Shown: positions 30,979-45,900 of the stretch, piece after piece
Layout of the letters: every line of letters starts with the position of its first letter
Position numbering within the stretch: position 1 is the stretch's first letter
Position numbers and translations under genes: made by a program
Origin: Hydractinia symbiolongicarpus
Taxonomy: Eukaryota; Cnidaria; Hydrozoa; Anthoathecata; Hydractiniidae
Direction of reading: 5' to 3'
DNA length: 64,000 nt
NCBI RefSeq assembly: GCF_029227915.1
Contig: NC_079888.1
Span: forward strand, 18,328,001 to 18,392,000
The notes under the pieces: model-generated
Database searches by the model: none
Told to the model about the DNA's origin: nothing
Seen by the model: the letters and a program-made list of their open reading frames with translations, nothing else

Positions 30979-33900
30979 CTGATGTGGAAAAAAGAAAAAG
31001 TCAGTGCATGTCTTGTAAAAACAAATAAACGCAAAACATTCAGTAGCCTAGAAAAAAATTACCTCGAATGCTTTTCCGCCAACATTAGCCTTAAAACCTC
31101 CAAGATCACTACTTGCTTCCCCTGATAGGTTTGCACTGCCTTCCGCACTGAGTTTGGCAGAGGCTTCAGCACTAGCTTTGACAGAGGCTTCAGAACTAGC
31201 TTTGGCAGAGGCTTCAGCATCATCCGAGATTCCAGTATCTGCAATTGAACTATCAACAGCTACATCGGTCGATTTAAGTACAGATACATCTGATTGCAGA
31301 CCTGCGCCGAAACCACTAGTACCTAAATAAAAACAGAAAACAAGTCGGTAAAATTTTGCACACTAGATTTTTCAAGTAAAAAATGTATTTCGAAAGTTAG
31401 ATTTTCGAAAGCGGCAAACATGTTTACGTGATTACGATTTTAATTTACGTCTTTTTTAGAAGAGCTGATAAAGCAACGATATCTGGATAAGTTTGCCATT
31501 TTTACTCAAATAAATTCTTACAAAAATTAGCGAAATTAGCGAAATAAAAATTAGGTAATAGCTTCTAGAGTGGGAAAAAAAGAATCAGCGAAAAAAATTC
31601 AAGCAGCAAAAACATTTTTGTAAAGCGGGGGAAACTTTTACAATTGCAATCAAAATTAAACTCACCAACGGACGGCAGAGTAACGTCTTGATTCTTGTCG
31701 GCAGCGACATTTAAGTTGGTGTCAATTTCGACATGTTTTTCGACGCTCGGAAGGTTAATATTGGCTTCCGGTATCGTGAAATTATCGTCGTCTTTTTTAA
31801 CAGATACTTGGGAATCATTTAAAGTATCAGCCTCGATTTGAGTTTTATCTTTTTTTCCATTGAATGATATTTTTCTCCTTTTCTTCTTCTTTTTCCCCTC
31901 TACGTCGTACTCATTAGAATGAATATGAAAAAACATTCCGATCCGTCGAAGCAATGACGGTGACTTTGGCGATTGAGGCACAGTGCCGTCACCTTCGGGA
32001 ATGGCGACATTTACATCACCTTCTGCGCCAGCATTTATTTCCACCGCCTTTTTGGGTGACGTTGGAGTATCTAAAATAACAAAATCGTTCTCAGATCCAA
32101 CAGCAGACGTCCGCGTTGCAGGAGTTTTCAACTCAGGGCCAGCTGAAACATCGACATCAGATTCTAACTTTAAATCGGCCTGGTTTTTTGTTCGTTTCCT
32201 TTTTTTACCTCTCTTGTCTTCTGACTCAGAAGAATGTTTCGGCTTCTTGAAAAGACCCCCAAATCTATCGAAAAAAGACCCAGAACGCTGCACACCCACT
32301 TCTGCTAATTCCACATCAGCACCTCCGCTGCCATTAAGCTCACCTTTGGGAGTATCTGTTTTGATTTCCGCGTCCACACTTGGTGATTTAGAATCAATAT
32401 TAACGTTGGAAGGAGCATCAAGGGAAGCTGTAACAGATGTGTCGCCTTCTATTTTCGCAGTTGGCGCTTGAATGTCTCCGGAAGGACTGTCAACGTTAAC
32501 ATCAGGAGTATAGAACTTAGAATTTCCCTTTGCAGAAGCATCCACAGGTTCATTTCTGGCAGTTTTAGCTCCACCACCAAAAGGAAATTTAAAATTAAAA
32601 CTAAAACCTTTGTTCCCTTTCTTATCTTTCTTCTTCTTCTTTTTCTTGTCATCGTTGTCATCACTGGAAGATGAAGATGAATGTGAATCTCGACGCTTTT
32701 TATGGTCAAGATCAATCTCAGGTTTGGATCCTTTGAGAGCGCCTTTAATGTTAACATCACCTTCAATTCTTCCATCAGCATCTGGAGACGAAGCGCTGCC
32801 TGATGGTAAGTGAATATCCCCGGCACCACCTGCGGATAAATCAGTGTCACCCTTGCCTCCAGCTGACACATTAGCCTTAGGAATATCAACATCTCCGGTC
32901 ACTGAAGGTCCCTTGACATCACCGTGTGCTCCAATAGTGGGAAAATTGAAACCAGAACCCTTTTTGTCTTTTTTCTTCTTCTTTTTTTTGTCATCGTCAT
33001 CATCACTCGAAGATGAAGATGATTGCGAATCTCGACGTTTTTTATGTTTTCCTTTGAGATCACCTTTTATGTTAACGTCGCTATCAATTTTTCCATCAGC
33101 CTTTGGTAAGGAAATGTCTCCTGATGGTAAATCAACATCACCTCCACCTCCAACAGATAAATCAGCGTCTCCTTTGACTCCAGAGGAAGCATCGGTCTTA
33201 GGAATATCAACATCTCCACTCACTAAGGGCCCCTTGACTCCCCCGTGTGCTGATGGTCCTTTTCCGCCGAAACTAAAACTAGGAAATCTGAAACCAGAAC
33301 CCTTTTTGTCTTTTTTCTTCTTCTTCATTTTGTTATCGTCATCATCACTCGAAGATGAAGATGATTGCGAACCTCGACGTTTTTTATGTCTTCCTTTGAG
33401 ATCACCTTTTATGTTAACGTCGCTATCAATTTTTCCATCAGCCTTTCGTACGGAAATGTCTCCTGACGGTAAATCAACGTAACCGTCACCACCAACATCA
33501 GGACCTTTCACATCTCCCTTTAAGCTAAGGTCGGCATCCGGCAGAGACACTCCACCTCCAGCTTTCACGTCAATATCTGGAGCATTAAGACTGGCCTGTG
33601 CATCTGGAGTATTGACATCCACGCCTCCACCGACATCAATTTTACCCTTGCCGTCGAAATCCACATCTGGACCATCCATTTTACCTTTACCACCACCCCC
33701 AAAGCTGGGAAGGTTAACGCTTGGCATATTAAAACCGAAGCCACCTTTTCCCTTATCCTTCTTTTTCTTCTTCTTTTTGTCATCGTCATTGTCGCTAGAT
33801 GAGTGGGATCCCCTTCTTCCAAATCCAAGTCCAATTCCACCGCCAACGTCAGGTCCATTTACATCAGCATCACCAGATAGGTCAGCATCTGGTACTTTCA

Positions 33901-36900
33901 CATCTCCCTTGACGTTAAGGTCGGCATCTGGCAAAGACATTCCACCACCAGCTTTTACATTCACATCTGGAGCATCAATACTTGCCTTTGCATCGGGAGT
34001 TTTTACATCGACGCCACCACCTACATCGACTTTTCCTTTTCCGTCGAAATCCACATCAGGCCCATCAACTTTACCTTTGCCACTTCCTCCAAAACTTGGA
34101 AAATTAACGTGTGGCATTTTAAAGCCGAAACCACCTTTTCCTTTATCCTTCTTTTTCTTTTTCTTCTTTTTGTCACCATCATCATCGTCGCTAGATGAGT
34201 GGGATCCTCTTCTTCCAACTCCAAGCCCAATTCCACCACGAACATCAGGACCTTTCAGATCAGCATCAGGCACTTTCACATCTCCCTTTAAGTTAAGGTC
34301 GGCATCCGGCAGAGACACTCCACCTCCAGCTTTCACGTCAATATCTGGAGCATCAAGACTGGCCTGTGCATCTGGAGTATTGACATCCACGCCTCCACCG
34401 ACATCAATTTTACCCTTGCCGTCGAAATCCACATCTGGACCATCCATTTTACCTTTACCACCACCCCCAAAGCTGGGAAGGTTGACGCTTGGCATATTAA
34501 AACCGAAGCCACCTTTTCCCTTATCCTTCTTCTTCTTCTTCTTTTTATCATCGTCATCGTCGCTAGATGAGTGGGATCCTCTTCTTCCAACTCCAAGCCC
34601 GATTCCACCACCTACATCAGGACCTTTTAGATCAGCATCGGGTACTTTCACATCTCCCTCTAATTTAAGGTCGGCATCCGGCAGAGACACTCCACCTCCA
34701 GCTTTCACGTCAATATCTGGAGCATCAAGACTGGCCTTTGCATCTGGAGTATTGACATCCACGCCTCCACCGACATCAATTTTACCCTTGCCGCCGAAAT
34801 CCACATCTGGACCATCCATTTTACCTTTACCACCACCCCCAAAGCTGGGAAGGTTAACGCTTGGCATATTAAAACCGAAGCCACCTCTTCCCTTATCCTT
34901 CTTTTTCTTCTTCTTTTTGTCATCGTCATCGTCGCTAGATGAGTGGGATCCTCTTCTTCCAAATCCAAGTCCAATTCCACCGCCAACGTCAGGTCCATTT
35001 ACATCAGCATCACCAGATAGGTCAGCATCTGGTACTTTCACATCTCCCTTGACGTTAAGGTCGGCATCTGGCAAAGACATTCCACCACCAGCTTTTACAT
35101 TCACATCTGGAGCATCAATACTTGCCTTTGCATCGGGAGTTTTTACATCGACGCCACCACCTACATCGACTTTTCCTTTTCCGTCGAAATCCACATCAGG
35201 CCCATCAACTTTACCTTTGCCACTTCCTCCAAAACTTGGAAAATTAACGTGTGGCATTTTAAAGCCAAAACCACCTTTTCCTTTATCCTTCTTTTTCTTT
35301 TTCTTTTTTTTGTCACCATCATCATCGTCGCTAGATGAGTGGGATCCTCTTCTTCCAACTCCAAGCCCAATTCCACCACGAACATCAGGACCTTTCAGAT
35401 CAGCATCGGGCACTTTCACATCTCCCTTTAAGTTAAGGTCGGCATCCGGCAGAGACACTCCACCTCCAGCTTTCACGTCAAAATCTGGAGCATCAAGACT
35501 GGCCTGTGCATCTGGAGTATTGACATCCACGCCTCCACCGACATCAATTTTACCCTTGCCGTCGAAATCCACATCTGGACCATCCATTTTACCTTTACCA
35601 CCACCCCCAAAGCTGGGAAGGTTGACGCTTGGCATATTAAAACCGAAGCCACCTTTTCCCTTATCCTTCTTCTTCTTCTTCTTTTTATCATCGTCATCGT
35701 CGCTAGATGAGTGGGATCCTCTTCTTCCAACTCCAAGCCCGATTCCACCACCTACATCAGGACCTTTCAGATCAGCATCGGGTACTTTCACATCTCCCTC
35801 TAATTTAAGGTCGGCATCCGGCAGAGACACTCCACCTACAGCTTTCACGTCAATATCTGGAGCATCAAGACTGGCCTTTGCATCTGGAGTATTGACATCC
35901 ACGCCTCCACCGACATCAATTTTACCCTTGCCGCCGAAATCCACATCTGGACCATCCATTTTACCTTTACCACCACCCCCAAAGCTGGGAAGGTTAACGC
36001 TTGGCATATTAAAACCGAAGCCACCTCTTCCCTTATCCTTCTTTTTCTTCTTCTTTTTGTCATCGTCATCGTCGGTAGATGAGTGGGATCCTCTTCTTCC
36101 AAATCCAAGTCCAATTCCACCGCCAACGTCAGGTCCATTTACATCAGCATCACCAGATAGGTCAGCATCTGGTACTTTCACATCTCCCTTGACGTTAAGG
36201 TCGGCATCTGGCAAAGACATTCCACCACCAGCTTTTACATTCACATCTGGAGCATCAATACTGGCCTTTGCATCGGGAGTTTTTACATCGAAGCCACCAC
36301 CTACATCGACTTTTCTTTTTCCGTCGAAATCCACATCAGGCCCATCAACTTTACCTTTGCCACTTCCTCCAAAACTTGGAAAATTAACGTGTGGCATTTT
36401 AAAGCCAAAACCACCTTTTCCTTTATCCTTCTTTTTCTTTTTCTTCTTTTTGTCACCATCATCTTCGTCGCTAGATGAGTGGGATCCTCTTCTTCCAACT
36501 CCAAGCCCAATTCCACCATGAACATCAGGACCTTTCAGATCAGCATCGGGCACTTTCACATCTCCCTTTAAGTTAAGGTCAGCATCCGGCACAGACACTC
36601 CACCTCCAGCTTTCACGTCAATATCTGGAGCATCAAGACTGGCCTGTGCATCTGGAGTATTGACATCCACGCCTCCACCGACACCAATTTTACCCTTGCC
36701 GTCGAAATCCACATCTGGACCATCCATTTTACCTTTACCACCACCCCCAAAGCTGGGAAGGTTGACGCTTGGCATATTAAAACCGAAGCCACCTTTTCCC
36801 TTATCCTTCTTCTTCTTCTTCTTCTTTTTATCATCGTCATCGTCACTAGATGAGTGGGATCCTCTTCTTCCAACTCCAAGCCCAATTCCACCACGAACAT

Positions 36901-39900
36901 CAGGACCTTTCAGATCAGCATCGGGCACTTTCACATCTCCCTTTAAGTTAAGGTCGGCATCCGGCAGAGACACTCCACCTCCAGCTTTCACGTCAAAATC
37001 TGGAGCATCAAGACTGGCCTGTGCATCTGGAGTATTGACATCCACGCCTCCACCGACATCAATTTTACCCTTGCCGTCGAAATCCACATCTGGACCATCC
37101 ATTTTACCTTTACCACCACCCCCAAAGCTGGGAAGGTTGACGCTTGGCATATTAAAACCGAAGCCACCTTTTCCCTTATCCTTCTTCTTCTTCTTCTTTT
37201 TATCATCGTCATCGTCGCTAGATGAGTGGGATCCTCTTCTTCCAACTCCAAGCCCGATTCCACCACCTACATCAGGACCTTTCAGATCAGCATCGGGTAC
37301 TTTCACATCTCCCTCTAATTTAAGGTCGGCATCCGGCAGAGACACTCCACCTACAGCTTTCACGTCAATATCTGGAGCATCAAGACTGGCCTTTGCATCT
37401 GGAGTATTGACATCCACGCCTCCACCGACATCAATTTTACCCTTGCCGCCGAAATCCACATCTGGACCATCCATTTTACCTTTACCACCACCCCCAAAGC
37501 TGGGAAGGTTAACGCTTGGCATATTAAAACCGAAGCCACCTCTTCCCTTATCCTTCTTTTTCTTCTTCTTTTTGTCATCGTCATCGTCGCTAGATGAGTG
37601 GGATCCTCTTCTTCCAAATCCAAGTCCAATTCCACCGCCAACGTCAGGTCCATTTACATCAGCATCACCAGATAGGTCAGCATCTGGTACTTTCACATCT
37701 CCCTTGACGTTAAGGTCGGCATCTGGCAAAGACATTCCACCACCAGCTTTTACATTCACATCTGGAGCATCAATACTGGCCTTTGCATCGGGAGTTTTTA
37801 CATCGAAGCCACCACCTACATCGACTTTTCTTTTTCCGTCGAAATCCACATCAGGCCCATCAACTTTACCTTTGCCACTTCCTCCAAAACTTGGAAAATT
37901 AACGTGTGGCATTTTAAAGCCAAAACCACCTTTTCCTTTATCCTTCTTTTTCTTTTTCTTCTTTTTGTCACCATCATCTTCGTCGCTAGATGAGTGGGAT
38001 CCTCTTCTTCCAACTCCAAGCCCAATTCCACCATGAACATCAGGACCTTTCAGATCAGCATCGGGCACTTTCACATCTCCCTTTAAGTTAAGGTCAGCAT
38101 CCGGCACAGACACTCCACCTCCAGCTTTCACGTCAATATCTGGAGCATCAAGACTGGCCTGTGCATCTGGAGTATTGACATCCACGCCTCCACCGACACC
38201 AATTTTACCCTTGCCGTCGAAATCCACATCTGGACCATCCATTTTACCTTTACCACCACCCCCAAAGCTGGGAAGGTTGACGCTTGGCATATTAAAACCG
38301 AAGCCACCTTTTCCCTTATCCTTCTTCTTTTTCTTCTTCTTTTTATCATCGTCATCGTCACTAGATGAGTGGGATCCTCTTCTTCCAACTCCAAGCCCAA
38401 TTCCACCATGAACATCAGGACCTTTCAGATCAGCATCGGGCACTTTCACATCTCCCTTTAAGTTAAGGTCGGCATCCGGCACAGACACTCCACCTCCAGC
38501 TTTCACGTCAATATCTGGAGCATCAAGACTGGCCTGTGCATCTGGAGTATTGACATCCACGCCTCCACCGACATCAATTTTACCCTTGCCGTCGAAATCC
38601 ACATCTGGACCATCCATTTTACCTTTACCACCACCCCCAAAACTGGGAAGGTTGACGCTTGGCATATTAAAACCGAAGCCACCTTTTCCCTTATCCTTCT
38701 TCTTCTTCTTCTTTTTATCATCGTCATCGTCGCTAGATGAGTGGGATCCTCTTCTTCCAACTCCAAGCCCGATTCCACCACCTACATCAGGACCTTTTAG
38801 ATCAGCATCGGGTACTTTCACATCTCCCTCTAATTTAAGGTCGGCATCCGGCAGAGACACTCCACCTCCAGCTTTCACGTCAATATCTGGAGAATCAAGA
38901 CTGGCCTTTGCATCTGGAGTATTGACATCCACGCCTCCAGCGACATCAATTTTACCCTTGCCGCCGAAATCCACATCTGGACCATCCATTTTACCTTTAA
39001 CACCACCCCCAAAGCTGGGAAGGTTAACGCTTGGCATATTAAAACCGAAGCCACCTCTTCCCTTATCCTTCTTTTTCTTCTTCTTTTTGTCATCGTCATC
39101 GTCGCTAGATGAGTGGGATCCTCTTCTTCCAAATCCAAGTCCAATTCCACCGCCAACGTCAGGTCCATTTACATCAGCATCACCAGATAGGTCAGCATCT
39201 GGTACTTTCACATCTCCCTTGACGTTAAGGTCGGCATCTGGCAAAGACATTCCACCACCAGCTTTTACATTCACATCTGGAGCATCAATACTTGCCTTTG
39301 CATCGGGAGTTTTTACATCGAAGCCACCACCTACATCGACTTTTCTTTTTCCGTCGAAATCCACATCAGGCCCATCAACTTTACCTTTGCCACTTCCTCC
39401 AAAACTTGGAAAATTAACGTGTGGCATTTTAAAGCCAAAACCACCTTTTCCTTTATCCTTCTTTTTCTTTTTCTTCTTTTTGTCACCATCATCTTCGTCG
39501 CTAGATGAGTGGGATCCTCTTCTTCCAACTCCAAGCCCAATTCCACCATGAACATCAGGACCTTTCAGATCAGCATCGGGCACTTTCACATCTCCCTTTA
39601 AGTTAAGGTCAGCATCCGGCACAGACACTCCACCTCCAGCTTTCACGTCAATATCTGGAGCATCAAGACTGGCCTGTGCATCTGGAGTATTGACATCCAC
39701 GCCTCCACCGACACCAATTTTACCCTTGCCGTCGAAATCCACATCTGGACCATCCATTTTACCTTTACCACCACCCCCAAAGCTGGGAAGGTTGACGCTT
39801 GGCATATTAAAACCGAAGCCACCTTTTCCCTTATCCTTCTTCTTCTTCTTCTTCTTTTTATCATCGTCATCGTCACTAGATGAGTGGGATCCTCTTCTTC

Positions 39901-42900
39901 CAACTCCAAGCCCAATTCCACCATGAACATCAGGACCTTTCAGATCAGCATCGGGCACTTTCACATCTCCCTTTAAGTTAAGGTCGGCATCCGGCACAGA
40001 CACTCCACCTCCAGCTTTCACGTCAATATCTGGAGCATCAAGACTGGCCTGTGCATCTGGAGTATTGACATCCACGCCTCCACCGACATCAATTTTACCC
40101 TTGCCGTCGAAATCCACATCTGGACCATCCATTTTACCTTTACCACCACCCCCAAAACTGGGAAGGTTGACGCTTGGCATATTAAAACCGAAGCCACCTT
40201 TTCCCTTATCCTTCTTCTTCTTCTTCTTTTTATCATCGTCATCGTCGCTAGATGAGTGGGATCCTCTTCTTCCAACTCCAAGCCCGATTCCACCACCTAC
40301 ATCAGGACCTTTTAGATCAGCATCGGGTACTGTCACATCTCCCTCTAATTTAAGGTCGGCATCCGGCAGAGACACTCCACCTCCAGCTTTCACGTCAATA
40401 TCTGGAGCATCAAGACTGGCCTTTGCATCTGGAGTATTGACATCCACGCCTCCAGCGACATCAATTTTACCCTTGCCGCCGAAATCCACATCTGGACCAT
40501 CCATTTTACCTTTAACACCACCCCCAAAGCTGGGAAGGTTAACGCTTGGCATATTAAAACCGAAGCCACCTCTTCCCTTATCCTTCTTTTTCTTCTTCTT
40601 TTTGTCATCGTCATCGTCGCTAGATGAGTGGGATCCTCTTCTTCCAAATCCAAGTCCAATTCCACCGCCAACGTCAGGTCCATTTACATCAGCATCACCA
40701 GATAGGTCAGCATCTGGTACTTTCACATCTCCCTTGACGTTAAGGTCGGCATCTGGCAAAGACATTCCACCACCAGCTTTTACATTCACATCTGGAGCAT
40801 CAATACTTGCCTTTGCATCGGGAGTTTTTACATCGAAGCCACCACCTACATCGACTTTTCCTTTTCCGTCGAAATCCACATCAGGCCCATCAACTTTACC
40901 TTTGCCACTTCCTCCAAAACTTGGAAAATTAACGTGTGGCATTTTAAAGCCAAAACCACCTTTTCCTTTATCCTTCTTTTTCTTTTTCTTCTTTTTGTCA
41001 CCATCATCATCGTCGCTAGATGAGTGGGATGCTCTTCTTCCAACTCCAAGCCCAATTCCACCACGAACATCAGGACCTTTCAGATCAGCATCGGGCACTT
41101 TCACATCTCCCTTTAAGTTAAGGTCGGCATCCGGCAGAGACACTCCACCTCCAGCTTTCACGTTAATATCTGGAGCATCAAGACTGGCCTGTGCATTTGG
41201 AGTATTGACATCCACGCCTCCACCCACATCAATTTCACCCTTGCCGTCGATATCCACATCTGGACCATCCATTTTACCTTTACCACCACCCCCAAAGCTG
41301 GGAAGGTTAACGCTTGGCATATTAAAACCGAAGCCACCTTTTCCCTTATCCTTCTTTTTCTTCTTCTTTTTGTCATCGTCATCGTCGCTAGTCGAATGGG
41401 ATCCTCTTCTTCCAAATCCAAGCCCTATTCCACCACCAACATCAGGACCTTTTAGATCAGCATCGGGTACTTTCACATCTCCCTCTAATTTAAGGTCGGC
41501 ATCCGGCAGAGACACTCCACCACCAGCTTTCACGTTAATATCTGGAGCATCAAGACTGGCCTTTGCATCTGGAGGATTGACATCCACGCCTCCACCGACA
41601 TCAATTTTACCCTTGCCGTCGAAATCCACATCTGGACCATCCATTTTACCTTTACCACCACCCCCAAAGCTGGGAAGGTTAACGCTTGGCATATTAAAAC
41701 CGAAGCCACCATTTCCCTTATCCTTCTTTTTCTTCTTTTTTTTATCATTGTCATCGTCGTTAGATGAGTGGGATCCTCTTCTTCCAAATCCAAGCCCGAT
41801 TCCACCACCAACATCAGGACCTTTCAGATCAGCATCGGGTACTTTCACATCTCCCTCTAAATTAAGGTCGGCATCCGGCAGAGACAATCCACCTCCAGCT
41901 TTCACGTCAATGTCTGGAGCATCAAGACTGGCCTTTTTATCCGGAGTATTGACATCCACGCCACCACCGACATCAATTTTACCCTTGCCGTCGAAATCCA
42001 CATCTGGACCATCTATTTTACCTTTACCACCACCCCCAAAGCTGGGAAGGTTAACGCTTGGCATATTAAAACCGAAGCCACCTCTTCCCTTATCCTTCTT
42101 TTTCTTCTTCTTTTTCTCATCGTCATCGTCGCTAGATGAGTGGGATCCTCTTCTTCCAAATCCAAGTCCAATTCCACCGCCAACATCAGGTCCTTTTAGA
42201 TCAGCATCATGAGATAGGTTAGCATTTGGTACTGTCACATCTGCCTTGACGCTAAGGTCGGCATCTGGCAAAGACATTCCGCCACCAGCTTTTACATTTA
42301 CATCTTGAGCATCAATAGTAGCCTTTGCATCTGGAGTATTGACATCCGCACCACCAGCTACATCAATTTTTCCTTTGGCATCTAAATCAACGTCTGGAAC
42401 ATTGCCTTTCCCGCTTCCACCAAAATTTGGAAAGTGCACACGAGGCTTTTTAAAGCTAAATCGACCTTTGCCTTTATCTTTCTTTTTCTTCTTCTTCTTG
42501 TCATCGTGATGATCGTCTTCAGATGAGTTGGACCCTCTCCTTCCAAATCCCAAGCCGATACCCCCAGTTACATTCGGTTGTTCTAGGTCAGCATCCCCTG
42601 ATAAGCCAGCATCTGATAATTTCATATCAGGACCTTTAACGTTCAAATCCTCATCTGGGAAAGACACTCCAACTCCCGCTTTAACATCTGCATCGGGAGC
42701 CTTTAAACCGGCACTTGCATCTGGAGTTTCAATATCTAAACCACCTCCGATGTTTAACTTCCCCTTGCTATCTAAATCTGCATCAGGACCATCAATTTTT
42801 CCTTTACCACTTCCAAAATTTGGCATGTGTACATGGGGCATTTTAAATCCAAAACCTCCTTTGCTTTTGTCTTTCTTCTTCTTCTTTTTCTTTTTATCGT

Positions 42901-45900
42901 CATCGCCATCATCAGAAGAATGGGAAGTTGTCCTTCCAAATCCTAGACCAATTCCCCCAACACTATCTGACACTTTCAGATCAGTTTCACCAGAAACACC
43001 GATATTTGGCTTATCTCCATCAACATCTACATTTGGTAAAGACGGATCACAAGACAAATGAACATCACTGTCAGGGCCATCAAGCTTTTTAGATTTCTTT
43101 TTCCCAGAACCACGAAGATGAGGCATCTTAAATCCTAACTTAAAGCTACCACGACTTTTTTGATTTTTTGACAGACTTCCATCAATTTCCGCTTCAGGAA
43201 CGCTGATATCTCCACCGTCGAATTCTGGTCCTTTTACATCACCGCCAATTCCACCACTAAGAGACGGCACATCAATGTCTGGTCCTTTGATTCCACCTTT
43301 AATTCCTCCACCGAACGAGGGTGTGTCGAAGCCGGGTCCTTTTACATCACCGCCAATTCCACTACCAAGTGATGGCACATCAACATCTGGACCTTTCATA
43401 GCACCTCCAACTCCTCCACCGAACGATGGTGTGTCAAAGCCGGGTCCTTTTACATCACCGCCAATTCCACCACCAAGTGACGGCACATCAACGTCTGGAC
43501 CTTTGATTCCACCTCCAATTCCTGCACCGAACGAGGGTGTGTCGAAGCCCGGTCCTTTTACATCACCGCCAATTCCACCACCAAGTGATGGCACATCAAC
43601 ATGTGGACCTTTTATTGCACCACCAACTCCTCCACTGAACGAGGGTGTGTCAAAGCCGGGTCCTTTCACATCACCGCCAATTCCACCACCAAGTGACGGC
43701 ACATCAACGTCTGGACCTTTGATTCCACCTCCAATTCCTGCACCGAACGAGGGTGTGTCGAAGCCGGATCCTTTTACATCACCGCCAATTCCACCACCAA
43801 GTGACGGCACATCAACGTCAGGACCTTTGATTCCATCTCCAATTCCTGCACCGAACGAGGGTGTGTCGAAGCCGGGTCCTTTTACATCCCCGCCAATTCC
43901 ACCACCAAGTGACGGCACATCAACGTCTGGTCCTTTGATTCCACCTCCAATTCTTCCACCGAACGAGGGAGTGTTGAAGCCCAGTCCTTTTACATCACCG
44001 CCAATTCCACCACCAAGTGACGGCACATCAACGTCTGGAGCTTTGATTCCACCTCCAATTCCTGCACCGAACGAAGGTGTGTCGAAGCTGGGTCCTTTTA
44101 CATCACCGCCAATTCCACCACCAAGTGACGGCACATCAACGTCTGGACTTTTGATTCCACCTCCAATTCCTCCACCAAACGAGGGTATGTTGAAGCCGGG
44201 TCCTTTTACATCACCACCAATTCCACCACCAACTGATGGCACATCAACATCTGGACCTTTCATTGCACCTCCAACTCCTCCACCGAACGAGGGTGTGTCA
44301 AAGCCGGGTCCTTTTACATCACTGCCAATTCCACCACCAAGTGACGGCACATCAACGTCAGGACCTTTAATTCCACCTCCAATTCCTCCACCGAACGAGG
44401 GTGTGTCGAAGCCAGGTCCTTTTACATCACCGCCAATTCCACCACCAAGTGACGGCACATCAACGTCTGGTCCTTTGATTCCACCTCCAACTCCTCCACC
44501 GAACGAGGGTGTGTTGAAGGCCGGTCCTTTTACATCACCACCAATTCCACCACCAAGAGACGGCACATCAACGTCTGGTCCCTTGATTCCACATCCAACT
44601 CCTCCACCGAACGAGGGTGTGTCGAAGCTGGGTCCTTTTACATCACCACCAATTCCACCACCAAGTGATGGCACATCAACGTCTGGACTTTTGATTCCAC
44701 CTCCAATTCCTCCACCAAACGAGGGTGTGTTGAAGCCGGGTCCTTTTACATCACCGCCAATTCCACCACCAAGTGACGGCACATCACCGTCTGGACCTTT
44801 GATTCCACCTCCAATTCCTCCACCGAACGAGGGTGTGTCGAAGCCTGGTCCTTTTACATCACCGCCAATTCCACCACCAAGTGACGGCACATCAACGTCT
44901 GGTCCTTTGATTGCACCTCCAATTCCTCCACCGAACGAGGGTGTGTCGAAGCCTGATTCTTTTACATCAGCGCCAATTCCACCACCAATTGACGGCACAT
45001 CAACGTCTGGTCCTTTGAATCCACCTCCAATTGCTCCACCAAACGAGGGTGTGTTGAAGCTTGGCCCTTTTACATCACCGCCAATTCCACCACTAAGAGA
45101 CGGCACATCAACGTCTGGTCCTTTGATTCCACCTTTAATTCCTCCACCGAACGAGGGTGTGTCAAAGCCCGGTCCTTTTACATCACCGCCAATTCCACCA
45201 CCAAGTGACGGCACATCAACGTCTGGACCTTTGATTCCACCTCCAATTCCTCCACCAAACGAGGGTGTGTCGAAGCTGGGTCCTTTCACATCACCGCCAA
45301 TTCCACCACCAAGTGACGGCACATCAACGTCTGGTCCTTTGATTCCACCTCCAATTCCTCCACCGAACGAGGGTGTGTTGAAGCTTGGCCCTTTAACATC
45401 ACCGCCAATTCCACCACCAAGTGACGACACATCAACGTCTGGTCCTTTGATTCCACCTCCAATTCCTCCACCGAACGAGGGTGTGTCAAAGCCCGGTCCT
45501 TTCACTACCCCGCCAATTCCACCACCAAGTGACGGCACATCAACGTCTGGTCCTTTGATTCCACCTCCAATTCTTCCACCGAACGAGGGAGTGTTGAAGC
45601 CCGGTCCTTTTACATCACCGCCAATTCCACCACCAAGTGACGACACATCAACGTCTGGAGCTTTGATTCCACCTCCAATTCCTGCACCGAACGAAGGTGT
45701 GTCGAAGCCGGGTCCTTTTACATCACCACCAATTCCACCACCAAGTGATGGCACATCAACATCTGGACCTTTCATTGCACCTCCAACTCCTCCACTGAAC
45801 GAGGGTGTGTCAAAGCCGGGTCCTTTTACATCACTGCCAATTTCACCACCAAGTGACGGCACATCAACGTCAGGACCTTTAATTCCACCTCCAATGCCTC

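Noticed and set aside
33612-42212. Several 300-970-codon plus-strand ORFs
   Set aside because: Antisense shadows of the 372-bp coding repeats; they start and stop with repeat variants.
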